From: Acanthaster planci
Lineage: Eukaryota > Echinodermata > Asteroidea > Valvatida > Acanthasteridae
Length of the DNA: 64,000 bases
NCBI RefSeq assembly: GCF_001949145.1
Contig: NW_019091362.1
Coordinates: 5,959,904 to 6,023,903 of the forward strand
Direction of reading: 5' to 3'
Shown: in pieces, positions 12,001-21,235 of the stretch
Numbering within the stretch: the stretch's first letter is position 1
How the letters are laid out: each line of letters opens with the position of its first letter
The notes under the pieces: generated by a model
Database searches by the model: none
What the model was told of the DNA's origin: nothing
The model's input: the letters and a program-made list of their open reading frames with translations, nothing else
Program-made: the position numbers and the translations under genes

Positions 12001-15000
12001 AACTTCTGAATCAGGCACAGAAAAAATGTGAGTTTGAAATCAATGTTTCAACCGAGACAATTATAACTAGCATCTTTTATGCAAAACATTTCTTAAATTA
12101 GAGAAAACTATTTTGTAAGAAATCCACAAAATATAAACGGGGGTTTGACCTCGCCGGTCTGCTAGCCAAATTTTAGTCAACACAAGCGGGGATTTTAGCA
12201 TACACACAGAGTTGCCGTACTTGAGCTCAGTGTGTTCAAATCGTGTGAATATAAATTCAATGTAAGGTGGGGATTTTTCCCATCAGTTTTCGACCTTTGA
12301 GCTGGAAAACCTACCTAAAAAAATTGCTCTGATTGTGACAATATTAGGACCAAACTGAATGGCAAAGATCATACCGACATGAAAGGAAGTCAGGTCTGCA
12401 CTAGCGCTAGCAACATGCATGCACTGGCTGCATGCAACGGACAAAGTAGCACCCATGTGAACTTCATAAATATGCATGTCATGTGACGTGAAAGGGCTGT
12501 AGCTTTGCATTTGTTGGCCTTGTATTGAGATAGCTAGGCAATACTTGTTTCGATTTATGATTGGTGGTTGGGATGAAAGCGCTGGGGGGGTTGTAGTTTC
12601 GTGATTGCTTGGTTGTGGCATGGTCGCGGCACATGTGGCAGCAAATGAAGAAGTCAAGTTAAAATTTACCCAAGTTCAGTGGGTTTTTTTTTTTAATTTA
12701 CTGGAATTCTGAAACATGAACTAAATTAAGAAAATAAGAAATACTTCATTGTAAAATCAGCTTGTTATAATAGTTCTAGCTGGNNNNNNNNNNNNNNNNN
12801 NNNNNNNNNNNNNNNNNNNNNNNNNNNNNNNNNNNNNNNNNNNNNNNNNNNNNNNNNNNNNNNNNNNNNNNNNNNNNNNNNNNNNNNNNNNNNNNNNNNN
12901 NNNNNNNNNNNNNNNNNNNNNNNNNNNNNNNNNNNNNNNNNNNNNNNNNNNNNNNNNNNNNNNNNNNNNNNNNNNNNNNNNNNNNNNNNNNNNNNNNNNN
13001 NNNNNNNNNNNNNNNNNGGAATGGATTTCTTTCGTGGTTACTGTTCATTTGTGAAAAAGTTTCTCACGCAATAGTGAGTTGCTCAAATTTAAAACCGACC
13101 TAGCATTAGAACCAACAAGAATAGCGTCGCCATCACTCCAGTCGATCCTATGAGTTCAAACTTAAAAGTTTACATTTGGGAAAAACTTTTGTAGTAGCTG
13201 AACACACACGGTGGACTACTGGCCCGTTAATCACTGAAATTTGACAGTTTCCAGATGTAATCCAACTGAACAACTTTTGCGATCCAAAACCAAAAGAAAA
13301 CGGCTGTGACAGTGATACATATTTCAATACTTCAAGACGGTCATCTTGCCAGCCAGGCACTGCATGTACATGAATGCTGTACATGTATGTGTACAGTATA
13401 CACGCGCACACGAAGCTGGAGCGATAGCCCTGCGTGTGCAGTGGTACACTGCATGTTGTCGGGCACCTTTGCGGTCTGCGGTCATAAGCCCTGCCGAGAT
13501 AATGAGGTCCGGGGTCAGGCTTATCGTGCAGTGGACCAGCAAAGCATGGTAAAAACCGTAAAGCGTGTATTAAACAGCATGTCAGGTTCACTGATCGTGT
13601 TACCGTGTCGGCTAAAATTCTGACCTGTACTGTACATGAATGATGTCTATTAGTATCATGTCAGGTGTCCATCCATCTCTCCTTATTTTCAGCTCAGCAG
13701 TGCTTGACAGAAAACAGAACAGAAACTCACAAGGCCAGGATTCCCTGAAATCCTCGCTCTCCTGTCCCCATGATGAATTCTGCTGACTCTGCGTATTATT
13801 GCTTAGCACCGGGTGCTGGGGAGTGGGCGGTTCCATTGTAATCTGGGGGAGTTTGGAGTCCAGCTTCAGGGTTTGTCTTTCTGCTGGTTTGAAAGTGGGT
13901 GATGATGACACGATCGGCGGGAGAGTGGGAACACTGGGGAAGTGGGACCGACGGGCACTGTGGGTCAGACCTTTCCGAATAGCTGAAAACAAAAATCCAC
14001 TGTCTATTACAACTGAATAAAATGAACAACAGAAAAATAACACTTCAATACCACAGCTGCCTTCTGCTTGGCAGCAATGCAATAATGCTGCTGGTCTCTG
14101 CACATTCAGGTGAAAGTCACTTGTGTGTACTCTCACATTGTGCATTGTAACACAGGAGTGAATGGCAAAGGATTGGCAAGTATTGTCACAGCTGGTCATA
14201 TCCTCCCTGCTACTGAACAAAGTCTACAATGAGCCTCGAGCTGGACCAAGCGAGGGCTCAACTTTCCTAGCAACGGAGGCTCCTTTGGTTGGAAATGAAC
14301 TTTGCTGGCTCACAAACAACTAGGAAATGCACGGGTTACAACCGTATCGCTACCAACAAAATGAACGTTCCCGACCAATGTGCCTCTTTTCAACCGATGA
14401 GGGGGTATTCCTCCTCAAGGTGGATAAAGCAGAAAGGCTGAGGTAGTTGAATGAGGTTGATAAGTGGAGATAGATTGACTAACTCCAAAGTGAATGTAGA
14501 AACCTTAGCTAGCACAGCCTGAGTCAGGTCAGAACTTGTGCAGCTATCTTTATGTACCCTCCCATCTTATGGAAAGTGTTTGTTTAGTTTAGTACAAAAA
14601 ACAACGAATACATTGATACAACAGCAAGTTTAGTCTGAAGGTGAAAGACAGAGAATACAGAGACAGGATCACGGCTTCTTACTGGGAGGTGATGGTTCCG
14701 CTTGCTGACCGAATTTCCTCTTATAAAGCTCCTTGAAGCCTTTGTCATCAAATACCTGTTGCCCCTGCAGCAGGCCTGATGTATTGGTGTCCACTAACGT
14801 CTGGGAAGGAAGAGTCACATCAAGGAGTGCTATGAAATATGAGCCTTGGTTTTTAAAAAACATGCATCTTGGAGCCTCGTTAACTTGATACACTTACAAA
14901 ACATTTCTAAAGTACTGGTTAACTCAAAAGCTGCTCCAAAAAAAAAAAAGCTTCAAGTGCACTCAGAAAAGAGAAAAATTTTTTTTATCTACAAACTGTT

Positions 15001-18000
15001 TCCATTTCACAATGATCCTTAGATACACCATAATGCACATATGTACATCAATGTAAATCAACATGATTTCTATGGGCTACATATATGCATTTCTCTTCTG
15101 TGCTTTGTACTATCCTGTATTTAGCAGTTGCAAGACATTGACCCCAGTCCATGCAGTAACATGGCAACTACATGTATTTATGCATGCTCAGGACAGGTTC
15201 GAGCAGTGACAGTACATCAGCTGCTGGTCGCTGATCTTTTGTTCACAGATTCTAAGGGGAACTTGACTTCTAGCCAACAAATGGTTGCTGTCCAAACTTG
15301 AAATACACTTGTGAAGAGCACACCACTGCGGAAATACTCACTGCAATTGCGTTGCCCATATTCAGCTTCTTGATCTTCTCCACGGTCACCGGCCTGCTAC
15401 CAGCCAGAGAGGTGTTGCTGCCCAGTTCCTGGCCGGTCCTTTCGGCAGCCTCCAGCAGCTGCTTGTGCATGGCACTCTGCAGCAGCAGGCGCTGCAACAC
15501 CTGCTGCTGTTCATCGGGGGCCAGGCTGGAGTAAGGGACGGCGTGGGGCTTGTTCTGTTCGTCACGCACCACGGCTGCAATGGAGCCAGGGATATTGAAT
15601 GACACCATGGGTGTCCGCCGGCCTTCTCTGTCAGTGTCAAAGTCATCTTCCGATGGCCGCCCTAAGGATTAGAACATGTCAAATGCGACTAGTCAAGTGT
15701 ACAGCAACAAATCTGGGTAAAATCCTGGAGCTCAGCCATTCTCAAAGCAAGATTGTAATATGTGATGCTGGTCGATTCGATTGCAGGATGTGTGCTCTCA
15801 CATGCCAATCACTGAAGTGGGATACCATAAAGATGTGCACCACAGGACAAAACAACATGCTTGCAGATTACGAAACAACCACTGGAAATGTTACAAGAAG
15901 CCATGCACTTTGCAGACCACAGTGTCCATTTTTGGCAAGTGAATGTGACTCTGAAGTAGAAAGAAACCACCATAAAAGCAGCCAATCAAGCAGGTACTTT
16001 GTACACAGTCTGGGTTAGTACAAAGGGAATGCAAAAACAAGAGAGAAAAGTCTGTGACAGTCTTTTCCCAAAGTGTGAACGACAGAAGCAAGCGTAAAGC
16101 CTGGCTCACATTGCCACAAGATTTGTAAGCAAGTGGCAGGGATACCAGTCCAGTTTTTGTCCAGTGCCTGACAGTAAGGCCAAAAAAGCCTATGTGTAGT
16201 TTTGCACTTTGTCGAAATCTTAAATTAGCCCAATATTTTGCATGAAACTGGCTTCCATGAAGTGGCAGAACTAGGGAATGCATGAATAATCAATGAAATG
16301 CCCCCCAGAAAATATTGTGATTGTCAAAACTGTTTGACATATTCACAAGCATTGATTACAAGATGATGCATGTTCTGTTTTGTTCCCTTTTAAAATACCA
16401 CAACTCTGAAAACAAATAGCAAGCCACAACTTCCGTTACAAAAGCTGGGCATCGACAATTTCAAGTACACCACAGAGACCAGACACATTAAGTACTGTCT
16501 GCTTACTAAGCTTGCGTTTCAATCGCTCCTCAGTTGACAGTGATGAACTTGAGAGAGGAATTCCATTGGTTAAGCTTGATCAGTATAAGCAGGTTGAAAT
16601 AACATACGAGAAAATAAATAAACTAAAGTCCCCTCTCTCAAAACTTTCATGGAACTACTTAATAAAACCCTTGAATGCTCAGAGAATCATTGTTTCGCCA
16701 GAAAAGGTTACATATATACGGCTGGTGACTGGTTCCCGGCTGAGTTTTTGCTCAGGGAGAAAGGCTGCAGAGCAACATTCCCTACTGAGCGGACCCATTT
16801 AAATCAGTTTGTACACGTTCATCCAGTTGGAAAATACTTGGCCCCAGTGAAGGATGTGTGTGTGGGTTACTCGTGTACAAAGACAAGTAGGTATTACACT
16901 CAGGTGCAGGAGTATACTCCCCCTCTATCGAGAGTATACTCTCACTGACCCACGGGTCGTACTCCAGCCGTTTCAGCGCTCAGGAGTATATTTGTGTTAA
17001 CATGAGTAGCTCGCTCGAACACACCCTAAGTGTCAAGTTGAGGCAGGTTGAATGGACCATGACGTCAACCCATCCTCACACATAGTTCATCTCACTCAGA
17101 ATGGGTAGCAACCACTGTGTACCAGTGCATATGATAGGCAAAACAGGTATCACTGTTCAACTTCATGCTTCCATACTTCTCAGTTGCTCACCCTTCTAAT
17201 GAAACATGTTTGCAAAAAGTTAAGACTCCCGCACCAGAATAATGAATTTTACTGGTTGATTTGGAATTTGTAATTCCAGTTTATAATTGGAACCTACTAA
17301 AGGTCTTCATTACTAGAGAAAAAAGAGGACCCAAATGAAAGCAGCTTTAATTTCTTGCAGACTTTTTGCAGTCGAATACACCAAACCAACCTTGACAGTT
17401 GGAAGGTTCAGGTCAAATGGAGAAATGCACACCCTAAGTTTCTGGGACCTACTCACCAGAATCAGCGCTGCTTGGTCGAACCCTATAGAATTCATAGATG
17501 ATTGGGCTACCAGGAGCCATTAGCATGTTCCTGGTGACACGGTATGGTGCTGGCAAGCCAGATAGGTCATCATTTATGCGTCTGAGGATCTTTGGTGCCA
17601 GGGCATTCTCTTGAAAAAGATTCTTGTCCAATATGTGACCTTTCAGAAGAAAAATTACAACTTTACAATTGTGAAAACTTCAGCAAATTAGTCTAAAGAT
17701 TTGTAAATATTGTGTACAGTCCAAAAACCTAAGGCACCGAAAACATGCAATGCAGAAAAATAGACTGGCACCAGTGTAAGGCAAGTATTGACAACTGCAT
17801 TAATTAATGTGCCAAAAGAAAGATCTGGCACCCCATCTCTATTCTGTCCATAGTTGTGCCACCAGACTACTGAATGAGGGATCTTTTTTTCAAAATTGTT
17901 TTAGTACCAGTCGAGTCTTGGGTTTCATACTGATATTGCTTAGCTTTGCCATCAGAGGGTAAAATTTAATTAAAGTTAATTTAATTAAAGTTAATTTTAA

Positions 18001-21000
18001 GTCCCCAAACTTGGCAGGTGAAATATTGAGGACACTGTATTTTGTCTCATGTTAATTTGAGGGAAAGTTGTTGGCTCAATACTTAACAAAGTTAGCATGA
18101 TTTTGTTTTAGGCCCCCAAAAAAGTCTGGTCAGTCCAGCCGTCGCTGTAGACCTGCACGTCAGCAAAATAAAAAAGTTTTATATTTGGTATAATACGATG
18201 TCCAATGCTGCCCAACTTGCTTGATCAACTGGCATCGTGCTACTGCGTAATTTTAAAAGTTAAAGATGGGGTACGGTTGAGTAATAGGTACATGTAAAGT
18301 AAAAGAGTCTTTCTAGGCCACCATGCATTTACATGTAGATGGCGTTGTTTCCGTATTTTAAATTTACATCTGGGAATCACACAAACAAGGTGGTCTTATG
18401 TCCTATGTACATCTACAAGCTGAAAATGCTTTTAAACAGTAAATAGTGAGGGAGGCCAGTCTAATTCAATGTTGGTAACAGCAGTACGAATATACAAGCA
18501 CATGAACGTTTCTAGAAAAAAAAGGTGAAGGCAAAAGAATTTCTAAAAAGCCACGTCACTGCACCACTTTTGGAGTCAGCCCCTGACCAGAAACCGGAGA
18601 CTTTTTGGCCTTACATGGACATGTTTTTCTGCACTCATGGTCTCAGTGTGGCTAAGTAGGCTATAAAACACAACATATCATTCACTACGCATCATAAACA
18701 TGACTTGTTACCCATACACAATGGGTGTCTGTAAATGCTGTATAGGCTACCTTGCAATCATAGTTACTGTCGAGTAGTCACTCCTCAAAGTGTTTCTCTC
18801 CCCTTACCATTGTTTCTGAGGGTATTGAGTATCGAGTCATCCCAGCTCCTGGACCAATTGGACAGGTACCTCTTGGCTGAGAAGCCCGGTCGAACAGCCC
18901 GGTGGGTGGTAGGGGCATGTTTGTTGTGGACGAAGCCCAGATAGACTGGCTCGGATGATGCATCCTGGACAGTGCCAATGACCATAAAGCTTGACATATA
19001 TTAGTGTACACAGAAGTTTTGCCAGTGGCCATCTTGCAGCTTAGAGGTTTTGTTCCATTGGGTATGCACAAGTGGTCTACTTTTGTGTGACCCCGTGGAA
19101 CAAAAGTGCTGACCTACAAGATGGATGCCATGTAAAACCTCTAATCAAGTTTTCAAATTCCTGACAATGCACTGTTTAGTAAGCTGACTTACATCAAACC
19201 AACACCATCTTGCCTGTTCTGGTGTCTATTACAGAACAGCAAAAAACACAACGTACACATGGTACAAAGCTGTACAAAAAAAAAAGAACTGAAAAATGCA
19301 CAGCCTGAAAGTCCGCTAAGTGGTTTGTCATGAATATCCTTTTCATTCTCCATGCAACCTGTCAACAGGATCAACCTCTGTGAAAAACAGTCTGGTTGGC
19401 AACAATGCTGGGGCAGATCATTCACATGTACAAATATACTCAGAGTGGACAGCAAGCACCTGTCATTTGTCCTTGATTTATGTTATTGTAAATTTCTATG
19501 AGCTGAACATGAATATAATAATCTACTCGTACCCAACATTTAAAGAATTTTGGCTGATGAACGATATCCTTACTACACCAAACTTGACATTGACATCAAA
19601 CAAACCTTTGCCCCATAGGACAAGATTGCACTTCTAAGGTCATGGAATGTGTTCAGATTCAGCGTGTCCTCTGCCTCCAAGGCCTTATTGCTCTCCGCCC
19701 TCTCTTTGGCGGTCAAGGCGAGATCCTCCGAGTACAGCAAGAGAGCGCCCTTCCGCGTCGTGAACGTCTTGTGGGTGTGGAGCTCCCGAGGTGAGTCCAG
19801 TTCCTCCTGTGGCCACGCCCTCTGCTGGATGGGAGGCAAGTAAAACTTCCGCCCTTGAATATTGTGGTAATCCTGCAGAAAAGCAAAAAAAAAAGGAGCA
19901 CAAAGTCAACCAAAATGATCACTGGTATTCATGGAAACAGTCTGCCCACAAGTCAGTGAAAATGTCAGGGCTCAGAAGACAAGATGACTCAATCTCCACC
20001 TTGAGAACTTCATTTCCCCGTGGTCACTGACCCTTCACCAAAGTGCGAAAGAGCAACAAAAACTGAACCACACAAATTTCATATGCAGAAAATCAAGTTC
20101 ATTTGCACACCTAGTTAAAACCTTTGCGAATGGAGGAAGGTAACCTGGTGGGCGCTGAAAGGGGGAAAGAGTTCCATACACAAATGCCACTTGATGACAC
20201 TCTGTGTACTAACCCACNAATCGGGGACCCTCTGTCAATCGGGGACCTTATTGTCCTGTATTGTTCAAGGTCCCCAATTGAATGCAGAAACAAACTCTAC
20301 GAGACTGGTCTGAAAAAAAGTGTTTTCTAAGTGACTACCTGAACATTTTCCCTGGAGGGAAATACATTTGCATGTGAGTTTTCCAGTGTATAAACCACTG
20401 CAACTCCAACGAGACAAAGCAGACTCACTGCACTCCAGGGACTTCAGACACATAGTTTCATCAAGAAAATTGGAAGACATCTGGGATTGTTTCATCAGCC
20501 CATGTGCTATACTCTAGCACGTCTAGGTACTAGCATCCCAATAACTGGAGTTTGATGTCTGCTTTACTACACAAAGTGAAGCAGACATCTAACCCCACAA
20601 TTCCAGGGATACTATTACAAAGCCTGCTACTTGTATCAGAGTAGCACATGGGCAAAGGTAGAAGGGCAAAGGCACAAGAGCCAAGTTGCAGGACATGGGA
20701 GGAGTAGCAATTCACTTTGTACAGGGAGTCGCATGTTTCTTCCTCTTGTTGGTGCAACATGATCAAAATAACTGACACCTTTTTGGTACAGTGTGGGAGC
20801 TATTTATAATTATAGCACATAAATAGTGAAATTTCAGGCATATTTGATGTAAAGGTTAAGAGTCTAGTCAGTAATTCAGATTTTTCTCCATAGATCGCAA
20901 CACTAGTTTGGCCCCTTTGAGTTTCAAATGTGAAATATAGAATAGGCCCCTCCAATTTATCAGAGAAAGAATCAAGACTCAGTAATGTCATCCCGACCAT

Positions 21001-21235
21001 GAGAATGGGTGGAGTGGCTGTGGATGATGTGGTAAACAGACATCCCACTGGGCACAGACCTACCAGGCATTCTAACGTTCGGCTTAGGCCTAGCCTACTT
21101 GATCAAAATTCAAATGTTAGGCCTAAGTCTCACCTCAGGTTCCAGGGAAACTTCTAATTTCCTGTGTCCCCGATGAACCTTTTCCTCGCCAATTCCACGT
21201 GCTAGCAAAGAGAAACCGGTGTTGACTGTTGCCAT
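5879..21235 (-). CDS. KIAA2012: KIAA2012 homologue, spliced, 10 coding exons found, 3' end open
   Basis: Coding exons on the minus strand, in transcript order: 21235-21134, 19872-19606, 18964-18808, 17639-17457, 15661-15342, 14800-14683, 13982-13731, 10079-9858, 9178-8894 and 6088-5879. All junctions are AG/GT and every codon phase agrees (0,0,1,1,0,1,1,1,1,1), giving 2116 nt or 705 residues plus one base. Recognition is from memory of human KIAA2012. Shared segments in the same order are an N-terminal LLARG..K/LEV..EPEDY block, TRKGALLLYSE, a D-L-R-AIL-YG block, GFSAKRYL and DLSG-P--Y. The human protein is about 1,180 residues, ends in a coiled-coil DUF4670 region and has no established biochemical function. 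That tail was not found here, so the gene is incomplete. The region after exon 5 is Ser/Pro/acidic low complexity and less diagnostic. Confidence 0.85.
6089..8893 (-). other. intron 9 of the KIAA2012 homologue
   Basis: A 2,805 bp A+T-rich intron from GTATAG to the CCACCAG acceptor. It contains chance ORFs on both strands (for example a Lys-rich plus-strand one at 7354-7704) without splice or similarity support. No repeat is recognised. Confidence 0.68.
8894..9178 (-). CDS. KIAA2012: KIAA2012 homologue, coding exon 9
   Basis: A 285 nt exon, phase 1 to 1, with TTGATTTTCAG acceptor and a less ideal GTATAG donor. It is strikingly Gly/Ser rich: EDLTGPIISGASKHQSSSEK, a SYGGSSSEAGRS run, then SVVLGPDGEILSIGGGVGMG and a SVADAGSSVADATDN end. 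The high G+C and the CpG content stand out sharply from the flanking introns. No catalytic motif is visible. The donor is the least certain boundary, but the phase agrees with exon 10. Confidence 0.76.
9179..9857 (-). other. intron 8 of the KIAA2012 homologue
   Basis: A 679 bp intron with GTAAGT donor and TTTTCAG acceptor. No internal feature is recognised. Confidence 0.74.
9858..10079 (-). CDS. KIAA2012: KIAA2012 homologue, coding exon 8
   Basis: A 222 nt exon, phase 1 to 1, with ACTTTTAG acceptor and GTAAGT donor. It starts DETNIWKADIDEEELLKQQQ, runs into a very acidic Glu/Asp block (EEEGDEEDDREEE), then a Ser/Thr/Arg/Lys-rich tail (KTKSARSTRS). The mix of acidic helix and basic serine-rich tail suggests a charged, partly coiled linker. 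The preceding intron (3.65 kb) is swollen by repeats and contains the assembly gap. Confidence 0.78.
10615..11574 (+). repeat. tandem duplication, copy 1
   Basis: This 960 bp unit starts at GCCAATAAACTACAGGTCAG and ends at GCATTTGTTGGTNA. It is near-identical to 11575-12517, with scattered substitutions and small indels (for example an extra CAAACACG after the first 40 bases). An ambiguous base at 11573 sits on the junction. It has no recognisable coding content. Confidence 0.88.
11575..12517 (+). repeat. tandem duplication, copy 2
   Basis: The 943 bp second copy of the preceding unit, in direct orientation with no spacer. After 12517 the sequence continues into unique DNA and then the assembly gap. 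Copy number may be real or an assembly artefact of two alleles. Confidence 0.88.
11584..13632. mobile_element. candidate terminal-inverted-repeat transposon (contains gap)
   Basis: The left end CTACAGGTCAGAATTTTAGC at 11584 recurs inverted at about 13606-13632 (plus strand CGTGTCGGCTAAAATTCTGA then CCTGTAC). Similarity between the ends extends roughly 40 bases, including the CACG and GTGTCAG words. The same left end also occurs at 10624 in copy 1 of the duplication. No transposase ORF is visible, and 234 bases are missing, so the element is non-autonomous or unfinished. Confidence 0.5.
12784..13017. other. assembly gap
   Basis: A run of 234 N. It follows the tandem duplication and lies inside the candidate terminal-inverted-repeat element, which is consistent with a repeat-induced assembly break. 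Confidence 0.99.
13731..13982 (-). CDS. KIAA2012: KIAA2012 homologue, coding exon 7
   Basis: A 252 nt exon, phase 1 to 1, with a strong TTTTTGTTTTCAG acceptor and GTGAGT donor. The 84 residues are rich in Ser, Pro, Thr and Gln: a basic IRKGLTHSARRSHFPS start, PTLPPIVSSSPTFKP in the middle, and SQQNSSWGQESEDFRESWP at the end. The composition suggests a disordered linker. No conserved domain is recognised. Confidence 0.78.
13983..14682 (-). other. intron 6 of the KIAA2012 homologue
   Basis: A 700 bp intron between a GTAAGA donor and a TTTTGTTTTCAG acceptor. Nothing is recognised inside it. Confidence 0.75.
14683..14800 (-). CDS. KIAA2012: KIAA2012 homologue, coding exon 6
   Basis: A 118 nt exon (39 codons plus one base) after a pyrimidine-rich CTTCCTTCCCAG acceptor and before a GTAAGA donor. 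It encodes TLVDTNTSGLLQGQQVFDDK followed by a basic segment GFKELYKRKFGQQAEPSPP. Reading through the donor meets a TGA within 12 bases, so a short isoform ending here is possible if the intron is retained. Phase 0 to 1 matches both neighbours. Confidence 0.8.
14801..15341 (-). other. intron 5 of the KIAA2012 homologue
   Basis: A 541 bp intron, GTGAGT donor and CTTCCCAG acceptor, A+T rich with homopolymer A and T runs near 14940-14985. Nothing else is recognised. Confidence 0.75.
15342..15661 (-). CDS. KIAA2012: KIAA2012 homologue, coding exon 5
   Basis: A 320 nt exon with CCTTAG acceptor and GTGAGT donor, phase 1 to 0. It encodes GRPSEDDFDTDREGRRTP, then VSFNIPGSIAAVVRDEQNKP, then a Gln/Leu-rich amphipathic stretch of about 35 residues (LAPDEQQQVLQRLLLQSAMH and onward) likely to be helical or coiled coil. 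A basic VEKIKKLNMGNAIA end follows. The whole exon is open, G+C rich and flanked by A+T-rich intron. Assignment to the gene rests on strand, phase and position. Confidence 0.82.
15662..17456 (-). other. intron 4 of the KIAA2012 homologue
   Basis: A 1,795 bp intron, GTGAGT donor and CCTTAG acceptor. Two nearby GAGTATACTC palindromes lie around 16910-16945. No exon or mobile element is recognised. Confidence 0.72.
17457..17639 (-). CDS. KIAA2012: KIAA2012 homologue, coding exon 4
   Basis: A 183 nt exon, phase 1 to 1, with GAAAG acceptor and consensus GTGAGT donor. It encodes HILDKNLFQENALAPKILRR, then a DDLSGLPAPY motif and APGSPIIYEFYRVRPSS. The DLSG-P--Y motif occurs in human KIAA2012 shortly after the SAKRYL segment, so order and spacing agree. 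This is the last exon for which I recognise clear sequence similarity to the human protein. Confidence 0.85.
17640..18807 (-). other. intron 3 of the KIAA2012 homologue
   Basis: A 1,168 bp A+T-rich intron with GTAAGG donor and GAAAG acceptor. A 15 bp direct repeat sits at 17966-17995. Nothing else is recognised. Confidence 0.75.
17966..17995. repeat. two tandem 15-bp units
   Basis: TTAATTAAAGTTAAT is repeated twice without a gap in intron 3. A simple A+T-rich tandem duplication. Confidence 0.85.
18808..18964 (-). CDS. KIAA2012: KIAA2012 homologue, coding exon 3
   Basis: A 157 nt exon (52 codons plus one base) between a TGTCCAG acceptor and a GTAAGG donor. It contains PGFSAKRYLSNWSRSWDD, matching the SAKRYL segment of the human protein at the expected distance after the AIL-YG block. 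The pyrimidine tract before the acceptor is poor, so the 5' boundary rests mainly on phase and protein continuity. The exit splits a Gly codon after its first base. Confidence 0.82.
18965..19605 (-). other. intron 2 of the KIAA2012 homologue
   Basis: A 641 bp intron. Its 3' part (19013-19142) is a MITE-like inverted-repeat element, which leaves only about 50 bases before exon 3 and may explain the poor pyrimidine tract there. Confidence 0.72.
19013..19142. mobile_element. MITE-like inverted-repeat element, copy 1
   Basis: About 130 bp whose ends are imperfect inverted repeats: a left end GAAGTTTTGCCAGTGGCCAT continuing to CTTGCAG, and a right end whose complement reads GAGGTTTTACATGGCATCCA continuing to TCTTGTAGG. 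Internal TTTTGTTCCA and TGGAACAAAA also face each other, so most of the element folds back. A related copy lies at 30082-30202. There is no coding capacity. Target-site duplications were not clear. Confidence 0.6.
19606..19872 (-). CDS. KIAA2012: KIAA2012 homologue, coding exon 2
   Basis: Eighty-nine codons, entered after TTTTCTGCAG and left at GTTTGT (phase 0 to 0). The exon starts DYHNIQG, completing the EPEDY motif begun in exon 1. It carries the most diagnostic block of the family, KTFTTRKGALLLYSEDLAL, followed by an Arg/Glu-rich helix-like stretch and a FHDLRSAILSYG segment. It is clearly more G+C rich than the flanking introns. The donor GTTTGT is weaker than the others in this gene but gives the right phase and the conserved ending. 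Confidence 0.88.
19873..21133 (-). other. intron 1 of the KIAA2012 homologue
   Basis: A 1,261 bp intron with GTGAGA donor and CTGCAG acceptor. It holds one ambiguous base (20218) beside a short hairpin. Nothing else is recognised. Confidence 0.75.
20236..20280. repeat. short hairpin in intron 1
   Basis: CAATCGGGGACCTTA (20236-20250) pairs with AAGGTCCCCAATTG (20267-20280) around a 16-base loop, with one mismatch. A partial third copy of the arm sits just to the left, beside the ambiguous base at 20218. Confidence 0.6.
21134..21235 (-). CDS. KIAA2012: KIAA2012 homologue, coding exon 1 (start)
   Basis: Thirty-four codons starting at ATG 21235-21233 and ending at a GTGAGA donor (21133-21128). 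The start is supported by an in-frame TGA at 21301-21299 with no other ATG between, and by a good initiation context (G at -3, G at +4). The peptide begins MATVNTGFSLLARGIG and ends KLEVSLEPE. This lines up with the N-terminus of human KIAA2012, including the EPE that joins directly to DY of the next exon. Phase 0 exit. Confidence 0.85.

Larger units (their letters stand above)
10080..13730 (-). other. intron 7 of the KIAA2012 homologue, repeat-filled
   Basis: The largest bounded intron (3,651 bp). It is swollen by a tandem ~950 bp duplication (10615-12517), a 234 bp run of N (12784-13017) and a terminal-inverted-repeat boundary near 13630. Without the repeats the intron would be about 600-700 bp, close to its neighbours. 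Confidence 0.72.

Noticed and set aside
13612-14220. 202-codon minus-strand ORF
   Set aside because: Only the middle (exon 7) is coding. The flanks are intron read through, as the consensus splice sites and phase at 13982 and 13731 show.
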